Of a stretch of 64,000 bases of DNA, positions 37,437 to 45,038 are shown one piece after another. Source of the stretch: Anaerolineae bacterium (GTDB taxonomy: Bacteria; Chloroflexota; Anaerolineae; Aggregatilineales; J027). Positions within the stretch are counted from its first letter, which is position 1. The number at the start of each line of letters is the position of its first letter. The notes under the pieces are model-generated. The model did not search any database. It saw only the letters and a program-made list of their open reading frames with translations, and was not told where the DNA came from. Both the position numbers and the translations under genes were made by a program. Where the stretch lies: the NCBI GenBank assembly GCA_019913005.1, contig JAIOHL010000162.1:118137-182136 (forward strand), read 5' to 3'.

Positions 37437-38528
37437 ATGGCAACTATTTTGGTAGTAGAAGACGAGACCCATTTACGCGAAGATATTGCCGAAATCCTTG
37501 CTTTTAAAGATTACTCGGTCATCACAGCCGAAAATGGCCGAGAGGGCCTAGACCTCGCCCGCCAACATTTCCCCGACCTCATTGTTTCAGACATTATGAT
37601 GCCTGAACTAGACGGCTATGGGTTGCTGTTGGCCCTGCGCGAAGACCCAAACATGGCCTCGATCCCCTTCATTTTTTTGACAGCCCGTACTGACTATGCC
37701 GATCAGCGCAAGGGGATGTCTTTTGGAGCGGATGATTATCTCCAAAAACCCTTTAATCCGAATGACTTATTAAATTCGGTCAAGATTCGCCTAGAAAAGC
37801 AGGCCGAATTACAGCGTCGCGCTCAAGACGAGGTTAATTCTCTGCGTAATTCGGTGGTCAATATGATGCCGCATGAACTCCGTACCCCCCTCACCGGGAT
37901 CATCGGGTATGTAGATTTGTTGGTCAACGACTTTGAAGCCTTTGACAGCCGACAGGTTCTCCAAATGCTGCAAACCGTCCAAAAATCGGGTTATCGTCTT
38001 TATCATATCATCCAAAACTACTTACTATTCGCCCAACTTGAAATCATGGGCCTCGACCCCGAAAGGCGTGCCCTCATTACTGAGCATCGAGATCAAATCG
38101 AGGCAAATCCCATCGAGATTTTCACGCGAGTTGGTCATGAAAAAGCCAATCACTATAATCGTGCCAGTGACCTGATCTTAGAACTTGCACCCGGAACTGC
38201 CCACATCTTAAAAAATGACTTGGAAAAAATTGCGGAAGAGCTGATTGATAACGCCTTCAAGTTCTCAAAACGTGGGAATCAGGTATGGGTGACAGGTCAA
38301 ACGGAAGGACAGGGGTATCAGATTTGTATTGCCGATCAGGGTTGGGGAATGCGTCCCGATCAACTCAAAAAAATCGCGGGCTTAACACAATTTGACCGCC
38401 ATGTGCATGAACAGCAGGGGGCGGGCTTGGGGCTGACCATTTCGCGCCGTCTGGTCGAAGTCTACGAGGGACAGTTCTTTATCGAAAGTGAGGTGGACAA
38501 AGGCACAACCGTCTGCATTTTGGTATAA
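37437..38528 (+). CDS. REC-histidine kinase hybrid (cytosolic)
   Basis: A 363-residue protein. Residues 1-122 are a receiver (LVVEDETH, phospho-acceptor Asp52 in SDIMMPELDG, Lys104 in QKPF). Residues 135-205 are a HisKA domain with His146 (MMPHELRTPLTGIIGYVDLL). The remainder is an ATPase domain (IAEELIDNAFKFSKRGN, ADQGWGM, QQGAGLGLTISRRLVE). No membrane segment is present. The ATG at 37437 has GAGGAA at good spacing and gives the canonical receiver start. No separate response regulator is adjacent, so it may act in a phosphorelay with partners elsewhere or respond to phosphorylation of its own receiver. Confidence 0.92.
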   Translation: MATILVVEDETHLREDIAEILAFKDYSVITAENGREGLDLARQHFPDLIVSDIMMPELDGYGLLLALREDPNMASIPFIFLTARTDYADQRKGMSFGADDYLQKPFNPNDLLNSVKIRLEKQAELQRRAQDEVNSLRNSVVNMMPHELRTPLTGIIGYVDLLVNDFEAFDSRQVLQMLQTVQKSGYRLYHIIQNYLLFAQLEIMGLDPERRALITEHRDQIEANPIEIFTRVGHEKANHYNRASDLILELAPGTAHILKNDLEKIAEELIDNAFKFSKRGNQVWVTGQTEGQGYQICIADQGWGMRPDQLKKIAGLTQFDRHVHEQQGAGLGLTISRRLVEVYEGQFFIESEVDKGTTVCILV

Positions 38529-38535
38529 GACAAGC

Positions 38536-39249
38536 CTAGACAGTCACAGGCACTTGATTGAGCCGCCGACGGTACTCGCGCCAGTCGGGTAGAATCTTGT
38601 CCATCAGCGCATAAAACGCCGGACTGTGGTTTAGTTCCTTCAAGTGGCATAGTTCGTGCAAGATGACATAATCAATCAAATCCTCGGCTACCTGAATCAA
38701 GCGCAGGTTTAGGGATACTTTTTTCTTGGCGCTGCAACTTCCCCAACGCGATTTCATATCTCGAATCGTCAATTTGGGATAGTCAACCCCCATCCATTCA
38801 ACTTGTGGAAAACACACTGCCAACCGTTCGGTGAAAACTCGTTTGGCCTCCTTCCGATACCAAAGATCAGTCAAAGCCGCGATTCGCTCTGTATTGTTAA
38901 CATCAGTGACCGCGACAATCAAAAATTCTTGGTCGAGCCATACCCCTTCTTTATTTGCCTCCCGTATTTGGAGGCGATATTCATGGCCCAGATAGCGAAA
39001 AATCTCATCCGGTACATAGCGGCGTGGTGTGGGGACGGCCACCGGATTTTCCTCAAAGCGTCGCTGATGTTTGACCACCCACGAGGCCCGTTTCAGCACA
39101 AATGGCTCAATTTTGAGTTGCTTGACGCCGACAGGTGCGCGTACCACCACTCGACCATCTGGGTACACCTGAAGCGAAATGGTTTTGCGTTTGCTGTAAA
39201 TGACCTCATACTCAATAATGGAGGTACCGAAGATGACTTGATGGCGCAT
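38536..39249 (-). CDS. YgjP-type metallopeptidase (DUF45, M48-like)
   Basis: A 237-residue putative zinc peptidase. The metal motif is HELCHLKELNHSPAFYALMD (HExxH plus a following His), preceded by DMKSRWGSCSAKKKVSLNLRL in two overlapping pieces, the key part being SRWGSCS, a YgjP/SprT-like hallmark. The N-terminal beta-rich part (IEYEVIYSKRKTISLQVYPD) is also typical. It converges with the REC-kinase gene. The role is uncertain; YgjP-like genes often travel with restriction-modification genes in other genomes, but none is seen here. Confidence 0.88.
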   Translation of the reverse strand: MRHQVIFGTSIIEYEVIYSKRKTISLQVYPDGRVVVRAPVGVKQLKIEPFVLKRASWVVKHQRRFEENPVAVPTPRRYVPDEIFRYLGHEYRLQIREANKEGVWLDQEFLIVAVTDVNNTERIAALTDLWYRKEAKRVFTERLAVCFPQVEWMGVDYPKLTIRDMKSRWGSCSAKKKVSLNLRLIQVAEDLIDYVILHELCHLKELNHSPAFYALMDKILPDWREYRRRLNQVPVTV

Positions 39250-39277
39250 AGATGTTTATACCATTCTGGGCTTATCA

Positions 39278-39382
39278 ATACTTCAAAAGTATAGTATGAC
39301 CCAACGCCAAATGACCACCATCATTTTTGAATAATGACTCTAAATTTTGTCCTAAATTTAGCACGGCGGCTTTAGCCCCGTG
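39278..39382 (+). promoter_or_regulatory. Leader with stacked inverted repeats before Gfo/Idh gene
   Basis: Three elements lie between divergent genes. ATACTT-CAA-AAGTAT occupies 39278-39292. A perfect 8-6-8 repeat CTAAATTT (39340-39347) / AAATTTAG (39354-39361) follows. Immediately next is a hairpin CACGG-C-GGC / GCC-CCGTG (39362-39382) ending about 22 bases before the ATG at 39405. GGAGG-type ribosome site follows (TAGGAGGC). The 8-6-8 repeat looks like an operator and the GC hairpin like a leader structure; neither matches a known riboswitch. Confidence 0.45.
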
Positions 39383-39404
39383 TCCCAATCTATAGGAGGC
39401 TTAT

Positions 39405-40556
39405 ATGCTCAAAGTAGGTTTAATCGGCTGTGGCAACGTCGTCAGTTATGGACACAAACCCGCTCTCACCACCTTGCCGGATGTGGAACTGGTCGCGCTG
39501 GCGGATGTCACCGAGGCACGCCGCAAAATCGGTCAGGAGTGGTTTGGGTTGGCGGATGCGAATCTATACAGCGATTACCGCGATGTCTTGGCCCGTCCCG
39601 ATGTGCAAGCCGTTTGCATCACCGTGCCGCAGCAGTTCCGGCGAGAAATTATTTTAGATGCCCTTGCCGCTGGAAAACACGTCCTCAGTGAAAAACCGAT
39701 TGCCCGTACCCCTGCTGTTGCACAAGAGGCCCTATTTGCCGCCGAAAAAGCTGGATTGGTTTTGGGCATGGTGCATAACTACCACTTTCTGCCCGAATAT
39801 CGTCAAATAAAAGGCTTGTTAGACGCCGGAACGATTGGCGAACCGCGTGTCCTGACCATGCACTATCTCGGGGTCATTGACAATCCCGGTGCGCCCGAAT
39901 TTCAAAAAGATTGGCGGCATACGATGGCGGCAGGGGGCGGCGTCTTGATGGATATGATCCATGCCGTCTATCTCGCCGAATGGTTGATGGGCCAGTACGC
40001 CACACAGGTTATGGCGTTTGTGGACGCCCCGACCTATGCCCATCGCAATCCTGTTTTGGAAGACCTTGCCCTCCTGCAAATCGCCTTCCCCAAAGGTTAT
40101 GCCGTCATTCACATGGGGTGGGGGCAGGGCGTTGGCGGGGTAGACATCAGTGGCAGCGAAGGCCAAATTCGGATGCGCTATCATCAATATCAAACCAGCG
40201 GCTTTAACCAACCGATTGAACTGTACAGCGTCCGCGATTGGCAGCGCACCGACCATGTACTCAATAATTTGCCGACCCACATGGATAATATTGGGCGTTC
40301 GTTTACCCAACTGTGGGCCAATTTCCGCGATGCCATCCATAACCACGCGCCAACGATTGCGCCCGGTGCGGCAGGCCAACGTGCCCTCGAAATCGCGTTG
40401 GGTGCATACCTATCCGGCGCGACAGGCCAAGTCGTGACCCTGCCTCTCCGCGCCGACCATCCTGTTTATCTGGAAGGCATTGACGGCATTGTGAAATCCG
40501 ATGTTTGGGCCGCAAGCCGCACCAAAGCCGCTGGCCTATTTGGATTACGGGGGTAG
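39405..40556 (+). CDS. Gfo/Idh/MocA-family oxidoreductase
   Basis: A 383-residue NAD(P)-dependent sugar or cyclitol dehydrogenase. The nucleotide fold is VGLIGCGNVVSYGHKPAL, the catalytic Lys is in SEKPIARTP, and the substrate region is GVLMDMIHAVYLAEWLMG with the usual His. It is separate from the iol cluster's own IolG. An AGGAGG ribosome site and a structured leader precede it. The M24-like gene starts 11 bases after its stop, so the pair is probably one transcript. The substrate is unknown. Confidence 0.9.
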   Translation: MLKVGLIGCGNVVSYGHKPALTTLPDVELVALADVTEARRKIGQEWFGLADANLYSDYRDVLARPDVQAVCITVPQQFRREIILDALAAGKHVLSEKPIARTPAVAQEALFAAEKAGLVLGMVHNYHFLPEYRQIKGLLDAGTIGEPRVLTMHYLGVIDNPGAPEFQKDWRHTMAAGGGVLMDMIHAVYLAEWLMGQYATQVMAFVDAPTYAHRNPVLEDLALLQIAFPKGYAVIHMGWGQGVGGVDISGSEGQIRMRYHQYQTSGFNQPIELYSVRDWQRTDHVLNNLPTHMDNIGRSFTQLWANFRDAIHNHAPTIAPGAAGQRALEIALGAYLSGATGQVVTLPLRADHPVYLEGIDGIVKSDVWAASRTKAAGLFGLRG

Positions 40557-40567
40557 TCAAAAATATT

Positions 40568-41995
40568 ATGGCACGTCACGCCGAACTCAGTGAAATTCAA
40601 TTACCTGATTTTGGAATGCCCACCTTTGAGCCAGAAATCCCAGCGGAGGTGTATCGAAAACGGCTGAGAAAATTGTATGTGCGGTCAATAGATACAGACT
40701 ATGTGATTGTATATGGAGATAGAGAACATTCAGCAAACATAGCCTACTTGACCGGATATGATCCGCGCTTTGAAGAAGCCTTATTGATTTTGCCTGTTCA
40801 GAACGAGACCCAAAAACCCACTCTGTTGGTGGGGAATGAAGGAATGGGATATGTGAATAGTAGTCCTATAAAAGAGGAAATAGAGGTTGTGCTCTACCAA
40901 GAATTTAGTCTAATGGGTCAACCAAGAGAATCTAGTAAATCTTTAGATCAAATTTTGCGGGATGCTGGCTTGCAAAGCAAAATTGTTGTGTGGATCATTG
41001 GTTGGAAATATTCAGATCAAGCTATTCAGTGGAACTATCCAGCAATGGATACTGTTAGGGTGCAATCATTAGAAATTCCGGCCTATATAGTAGATACAAT
41101 AAGGAATATCGTCCAAGAGCCGGACTTTATTGAGAATGCAAGTTCAGATCTTATGGAACCGCGATATGGAATGCGTGTACAAAACGAAGTCGAACAACTG
41201 GCCCGATTTGAATTTGCGGCCTGTTTCACCTCCCAAGCCCTCCGCAATGTGCTGTTTGGCCTAAAGCCCGGCATGACCGAATTTGAAGCTGTTCAACTGA
41301 TGGGCCTGAATGGTTTACCCCTCTCCTGCCATTTAATGCTGTCGGCTGGCCCGCGTGCCTTTATGGGATTGCCTAGCCCCTCGATGCGAAAAATCGGACG
41401 GGGAGAGCCTTTCACAATGGCCTATGGCGTTTGGGGCGCGTTGAATGCCCGTGCGGGGTGGGTGGCTGAATCTGCCGCCGAACTGCCCGCCGATATTCAG
41501 GATTATGTCGAAAAGTTGGTCAAACCCTATTTTGAGGCCATCGTCGCGTGGTATGAACATATCGGCATCGGTGTGACAGGTGGGGAGCTTTATGACATCA
41601 TCCATGAGTGCATCGGCGACCCCTTTTTCGGCGTCACCCTCAACCCCGGTCACTATATCCACTTGGATGAATGGGTACACTCGCCTATCTATAAGGGTTC
41701 AGACATCCAATTGAAATCAGGCATGGCCTTGCAGGTGGATGTCATTCCGGCAACGGGCACGCCCTATTTCACCACCAATATTGAGGACGGCATTGCATTA
41801 GCCGACGAAACTTTGCGCCAAGCCTTTGCGACGAAATATCCCGAAGCTTGGGGGCGGATTCAAGCTCGCCGCACCTTTATGGAAAATAGCTTAGGGATTC
41901 GGCTTAAACCGGAAGTATTGCCGTTTTCCAACATCCCGGCTTATCTGCCGCCGTTTTTGCTGTCACCCCATCGGACAATGCGAATGGTGGATTAA
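40568..41995 (+). CDS. M24-fold (Xaa-Pro aminopeptidase/creatinase-like) protein, mosaic composition
   Basis: A 475-residue protein. The N-terminal creatinase-type domain (about 1-210) contains VIVYGDREHSANIAYLTGYD. The C-terminal pita-bread half begins near NEVEQLARFEFAACFTSQAL and runs to NPGHYIHLDEWVHSPIYKG and GMALQVDVIPATG. The usual metal-binding Asp pair of M24 peptidases is not evident (MAYGVWGALNARAGW stands there), so peptidase activity is doubtful. Bases about 40650-41170 use AGA, AGG and ATA codons and are A/T-rich, unlike the C-terminal half and all neighbours. ATG 40568 is chosen for the distance from the upstream stop. A co-transcribed Gfo/Idh enzyme precedes it. Confidence 0.8.
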   Translation: MARHAELSEIQLPDFGMPTFEPEIPAEVYRKRLRKLYVRSIDTDYVIVYGDREHSANIAYLTGYDPRFEEALLILPVQNETQKPTLLVGNEGMGYVNSSPIKEEIEVVLYQEFSLMGQPRESSKSLDQILRDAGLQSKIVVWIIGWKYSDQAIQWNYPAMDTVRVQSLEIPAYIVDTIRNIVQEPDFIENASSDLMEPRYGMRVQNEVEQLARFEFAACFTSQALRNVLFGLKPGMTEFEAVQLMGLNGLPLSCHLMLSAGPRAFMGLPSPSMRKIGRGEPFTMAYGVWGALNARAGWVAESAAELPADIQDYVEKLVKPYFEAIVAWYEHIGIGVTGGELYDIIHECIGDPFFGVTLNPGHYIHLDEWVHSPIYKGSDIQLKSGMALQVDVIPATGTPYFTTNIEDGIALADETLRQAFATKYPEAWGRIQARRTFMENSLGIRLKPEVLPFSNIPAYLPPFLLSPHRTMRMVD

Positions 41996-42001
41996 ATACA
42001 A

Positions 42002-42029
42002 GAGGGCAGATATAAATATGTCCGCCCTC
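42002..42029. terminator. Hairpin between convergent M24-like and SDR genes
   Basis: GAGGGC (42002-42007) pairs with GCCCTC (42024-42029) around a 16-base A/T-rich loop. On the minus strand TTGTATTT follows, a modest T-rich tract. Lying 7 bases after one stop and 51 after the other, it may end transcription from both sides. Confidence 0.4.
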
Positions 42030-42079
42030 CATAAAAATGCACCACTTGACAAGTGCATACCGTTTAATTGATTCAGGTA

Positions 42080-42850
42080 TCAGCCTTGATCAAACTGAAA
42101 TAATGAGCAGCCGCCATCTAACACTAACAGTGAACCCGTCATATATTCGGTGCGTGGCCCTGCCAGATACACCACTGCCTGCGCGATTTCCACAGGTGTC
42201 CCCGGTTCACCCAACGGAATAACTTTGGAAACACGGGCGGCATATTGCGGTTCTTCCACCAATTGACGGCCTGCCAAGCCCGCTTTGACAATCCCCGGCG
42301 CGATAGCATTGACCCGAATCCCATAATGGGCCAATTCGCGGGCCATCTGCTTCATCAGCATATTGACCCCGGCCTTGCTGACCGTATACGCTGTGATTTC
42401 GGGCCAAGGAATCTCGCTCACCCAACTGGATGTAAAGATAATTCGGCCTTTGGTCTTATTGAGTACCATACGCTGCGCAGCCGATTGGCCGACATTAAAA
42501 CAGCCTGTCAGGTTAATATCCAGATGCCGTTGCCAATTCTCTTGGGTGATTTGCAGAAACGGCGCAGAATCCACAATCCCAGCATTAGAACAAACAATAT
42601 CTAACCCGCCAAGTGTGGAAATCGCTGTATCAAGGGCGCTGTCCACTGCATCCCGATTGCGGACATCCACTTCTTGATAAAGCACCCGTTTTCCCGTAGC
42701 GGTTACACGGTCAATACGGGGTTTAGCGTGCGCTTGGGGCACAATATCCCAGATGATGACATCGGCCCCGGCCTGTGCCAGATGCAATGTCATTTCATTT
42801 CCCAAATCACCCGCACCGCCTGTAACCAATGCAATTCTGCCTGTCAGCAT
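42080..42850 (-). CDS. SDR-family dehydrogenase
   Basis: A 256-residue classical short-chain dehydrogenase. The cofactor motif is TGGAGDLG, the NAG motif CSNAGIVDSA, and the catalytic Ser...Tyr-x3-Lys IIFTSSWVSE and AYTVSK. The PG motif is INAIAPGIVK rendered here as NAIAPGIVK. The C-terminus is LVLDGGCSLF. ATG 42850 has GAGG 8 bases upstream and gives the canonical start; a longer in-frame reading overlaps the lipoprotein gene and is rejected. It probably oxidises a sugar or sugar alcohol in the surrounding carbohydrate region; substrate unknown. Confidence 0.9.
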   Translation of the reverse strand: MLTGRIALVTGGAGDLGNEMTLHLAQAGADVIIWDIVPQAHAKPRIDRVTATGKRVLYQEVDVRNRDAVDSALDTAISTLGGLDIVCSNAGIVDSAPFLQITQENWQRHLDINLTGCFNVGQSAAQRMVLNKTKGRIIFTSSWVSEIPWPEITAYTVSKAGVNMLMKQMARELAHYGIRVNAIAPGIVKAGLAGRQLVEEPQYAARVSKVIPLGEPGTPVEIAQAVVYLAGPRTEYMTGSLLVLDGGCSLFQFDQG

Positions 42851-42863
42851 TGTGCAGTCCTCA

Positions 42864-44117
42864 TTACCCTGCGATTTGCCGTGTCGCTTCCGGTGTGGCG
42901 ACAGAGGCTTCTTCAGTAGCGGCCTCGGTGGGTTCGATTGTTGCATCTGTCGCGGGGACGGTTTCTTCCGTCGGGACAAGGCTCTGCTGTAGAAATGCCG
43001 CCGCTTGTTGGGCTAACTCCGCAATCGGGTCCCCTTCGGGAATCGAGATTGTCTCCAATGAAACCACAATGACAAACACCTCATTGGATTGGAAAACCCC
43101 CGCTGCGATATAGGCCACTCCGGACGCAAATACGTTTGGCTGTGGGAAATCATCGCGGGTTTGACCCTGTCCAGCAGGATTTAGCCGAAGGGAGGCCGAT
43201 AAATTCTGGCGACTGGTCTCACTATAAAAAGCGGCGGCATCATCCGCATTATCAAACACCGCATAAGTAAAGGTCGCTTCGCGGCCACCCTCGGCGTTGT
43301 ATATGGCACGGACAGAGAGGCCATTATTGCCCACTTCCAACGGTTCGGGATAATTTTGGCTGGCGTCGCGCTCCCACACCACATCGCCAAGCGTGAACTC
43401 AGCCGGAAGGACAACATCAACTGCTTCGATACGCGCTGGTTTTAAATCAGGGGTGCTATAGCGAGCGATGCCTGCGTTTAGAACGTTGATAGCCTGCCGC
43501 GCTGAGGCCACCAGTGGGTTTTGACCGACACTCGAATAGACCTCAATAAAAACCTCAACAAAATAGTTGCCGTCTTGAATAAGGGCTACTGAACCCGTAG
43601 TCGTCCCCAGACCAAAGATATTGGGGGTGGGAAAATCGTCCCGCTGCGTACCTGCTCTCAGTACGGTACTGCGAACTTCCCGAAGCCGTTCATAGTGGGC
43701 TTGGGCAAGTTCCGGTGTATCAAAAACCGCATAGGTAATCTGCATCTCGCTGGCAGCCTGTGTACGATAATAGACCCGTCTCCCAATGCCATTTTGGACG
43801 TTGGGTGGATTTTCAAAGCCTTTGTCACCCCGCGATGTGTTAATTTGCCATTGTTCTGCCCCGGCAGGCATATTGACCGGAATAGAAGTGATAATGGCAT
43901 CCAACTGGGCTTGTTTGGTATCCGCAGATGAGGTATCTCCACCACCGGAATTGGTACCGTCACCCGAGGCAGGGGTTGGGGAAGGGGTGATGGTTGGTGG
44001 TGGTGCGGTTGGCGTGTAATCGAGGTCGTCTGGGGCACATGCACTTAAGATGATGATACCAAACATGGCGATGACGAACCCAATATGGATTCGGGTGTTT
44101 TTTTTGAATTGAAACAT
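42864..44117 (-). CDS. Lipoprotein with duplicated domain
   Basis: A 417-residue lipoprotein. The signal peptide ends in the lipobox LSAC (Cys27), followed by a Pro/Thr/Ser linker and Gly/Ser-rich stretch. Two related domains follow. Repeat 1 has ITYAVFDTPELAQAHYERL and RDDFPTPNIFGLG; repeat 2 has FTYAVFDNADDAAAFYSET and RDDFPQPNVFASG. Each ends with an Ala-rich helix (ASARQAINVL; IAELAQQAAAFL). The C-terminal tail is Thr/Glu/Pro/Ala-rich. Function unknown. It is upstream of the SDR gene by 13 bases and downstream of the ABC ATPase gene. Confidence 0.85.
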   Translation of the reverse strand: MFQFKKNTRIHIGFVIAMFGIIILSACAPDDLDYTPTAPPPTITPSPTPASGDGTNSGGGDTSSADTKQAQLDAIITSIPVNMPAGAEQWQINTSRGDKGFENPPNVQNGIGRRVYYRTQAASEMQITYAVFDTPELAQAHYERLREVRSTVLRAGTQRDDFPTPNIFGLGTTTGSVALIQDGNYFVEVFIEVYSSVGQNPLVASARQAINVLNAGIARYSTPDLKPARIEAVDVVLPAEFTLGDVVWERDASQNYPEPLEVGNNGLSVRAIYNAEGGREATFTYAVFDNADDAAAFYSETSRQNLSASLRLNPAGQGQTRDDFPQPNVFASGVAYIAAGVFQSNEVFVIVVSLETISIPEGDPIAELAQQAAAFLQQSLVPTEETVPATDATIEPTEAATEEASVATPEATRQIAG

Positions 44118-44174
44118 CTATATTTTCTCCCAAAAAAGCGCAACCAATAATTTGCGCGAGAGGATGGCATATAA

Positions 44175-44195
44175 GACCCCGCGCAACACGGGGTC
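44175..44195 (-). terminator. Strong hairpin after sugar ABC operon
   Basis: GACCCCG (44175-44181) pairs with CGGGGTC (44189-44195), seven GC-rich pairs with a 7-base loop, 22 bases past the ABC ATPase stop. Read on the minus strand TTATAT follows, so it is a plausible though T-poor terminator of the importer operon. A second hairpin GCGCAA/TTGCGC lies just beyond. Confidence 0.5.
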
Positions 44196-44217
44196 AGATT
44201 CCCTCAACCGGCCTCAA

Positions 44218-45024
44218 CTAGACCATCATCTCTTCTTCACGGCTAATTCGCAGACGCTCTGGCACTTCGCCCGTCATCACCATATTGGCGACTTCTTCTT
44301 CGTCCACTTCATCTTTATAAAAATCTCCGACCTTTGTACCATGACTAATCACCGTAAAACGGTCAGCGATCTTATGAATCTGACCAATATTGTGAGTAAT
44401 GAAAATCACGCTCATGCCTCGATCTTTGGCAGTACGGGTATATTCTAGCACCTTGCGTGTCTCCCCTACGGAAAGGGCCGAGGTTGGTTCATCCAAAATG
44501 AGTAGTTTTTTACCAAAGTAAACGGCACGTCCAATCGCAATAGACTGGCGTTCACCGCCCGACATCGTACCCACTTCTTCATGAGGGTTACGAATGGTGA
44601 TTCCGACATCCGCGAGGGCTTTGCGTGCTTCTTCGCCCATTTTTTCATCGTCCAAAAGGCGGAACGGGCCAAAACGCTTGGTTGGCTCTTGGCCCAGCCA
44701 AAAATTCCGTGCAATGCTCATAAGCGGCACCAGTGCTAGGTCCTGATAAACAGTCTCAATGCCTAGCTCACGGGCTACATAGGGGGATTCAATATTGACC
44801 GGACGCCCTTCGAAATAGATTTCTCCGCGAGTCGGGGTATGAAAGCCTGTCAGGGTTTTGATCAAAGTAGATTTGCCTGCGCCGTTGTCACCCAACAAGC
44901 CTACAATTTCTTGACGATCTACGTGAAAATCTATCCCTCTTAGGGCTTGGACATGACCAAAGAACTTATAGATACCTCGCATTTCAACCAGCGGGGTTTC
45001 TTTTGATGATTTTCTACCACCCAT
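44218..45024 (-). CDS. Ribose-type sugar ABC transporter ATPase (single domain)
   Basis: A 268-residue ATP-binding subunit. Walker A is GDNGAGKSTLIKTL, signature SGGERQSIAIGRAVYF, Walker B LLILDEPTSALS, and H-loop IFITHNIGQIHKI. Unlike RbsA/XylG it has only one ATPase domain, as in FrcA-type systems, so it should work as a homodimer. It pairs with the permease (45039) and binding protein (47382) encoded just upstream on the same strand. It probably powers uptake of a pentose or cyclitol given the divergent xyl/iol genes. Confidence 0.92.
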   Translation of the reverse strand: MGGRKSSKETPLVEMRGIYKFFGHVQALRGIDFHVDRQEIVGLLGDNGAGKSTLIKTLTGFHTPTRGEIYFEGRPVNIESPYVARELGIETVYQDLALVPLMSIARNFWLGQEPTKRFGPFRLLDDEKMGEEARKALADVGITIRNPHEEVGTMSGGERQSIAIGRAVYFGKKLLILDEPTSALSVGETRKVLEYTRTAKDRGMSVIFITHNIGQIHKIADRFTVISHGTKVGDFYKDEVDEEEVANMVMTGEVPERLRISREEEMMV

Positions 45025-45038
45025 GTTTCTTCTCCCCT

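Noticed and set aside
42851..42979. Upstream extension of the SDR protein
   Set aside because: It would add 43 basic residues overlapping the lipoprotein gene; ATG 42850 has a good ribosome site and gives the canonical SDR start.
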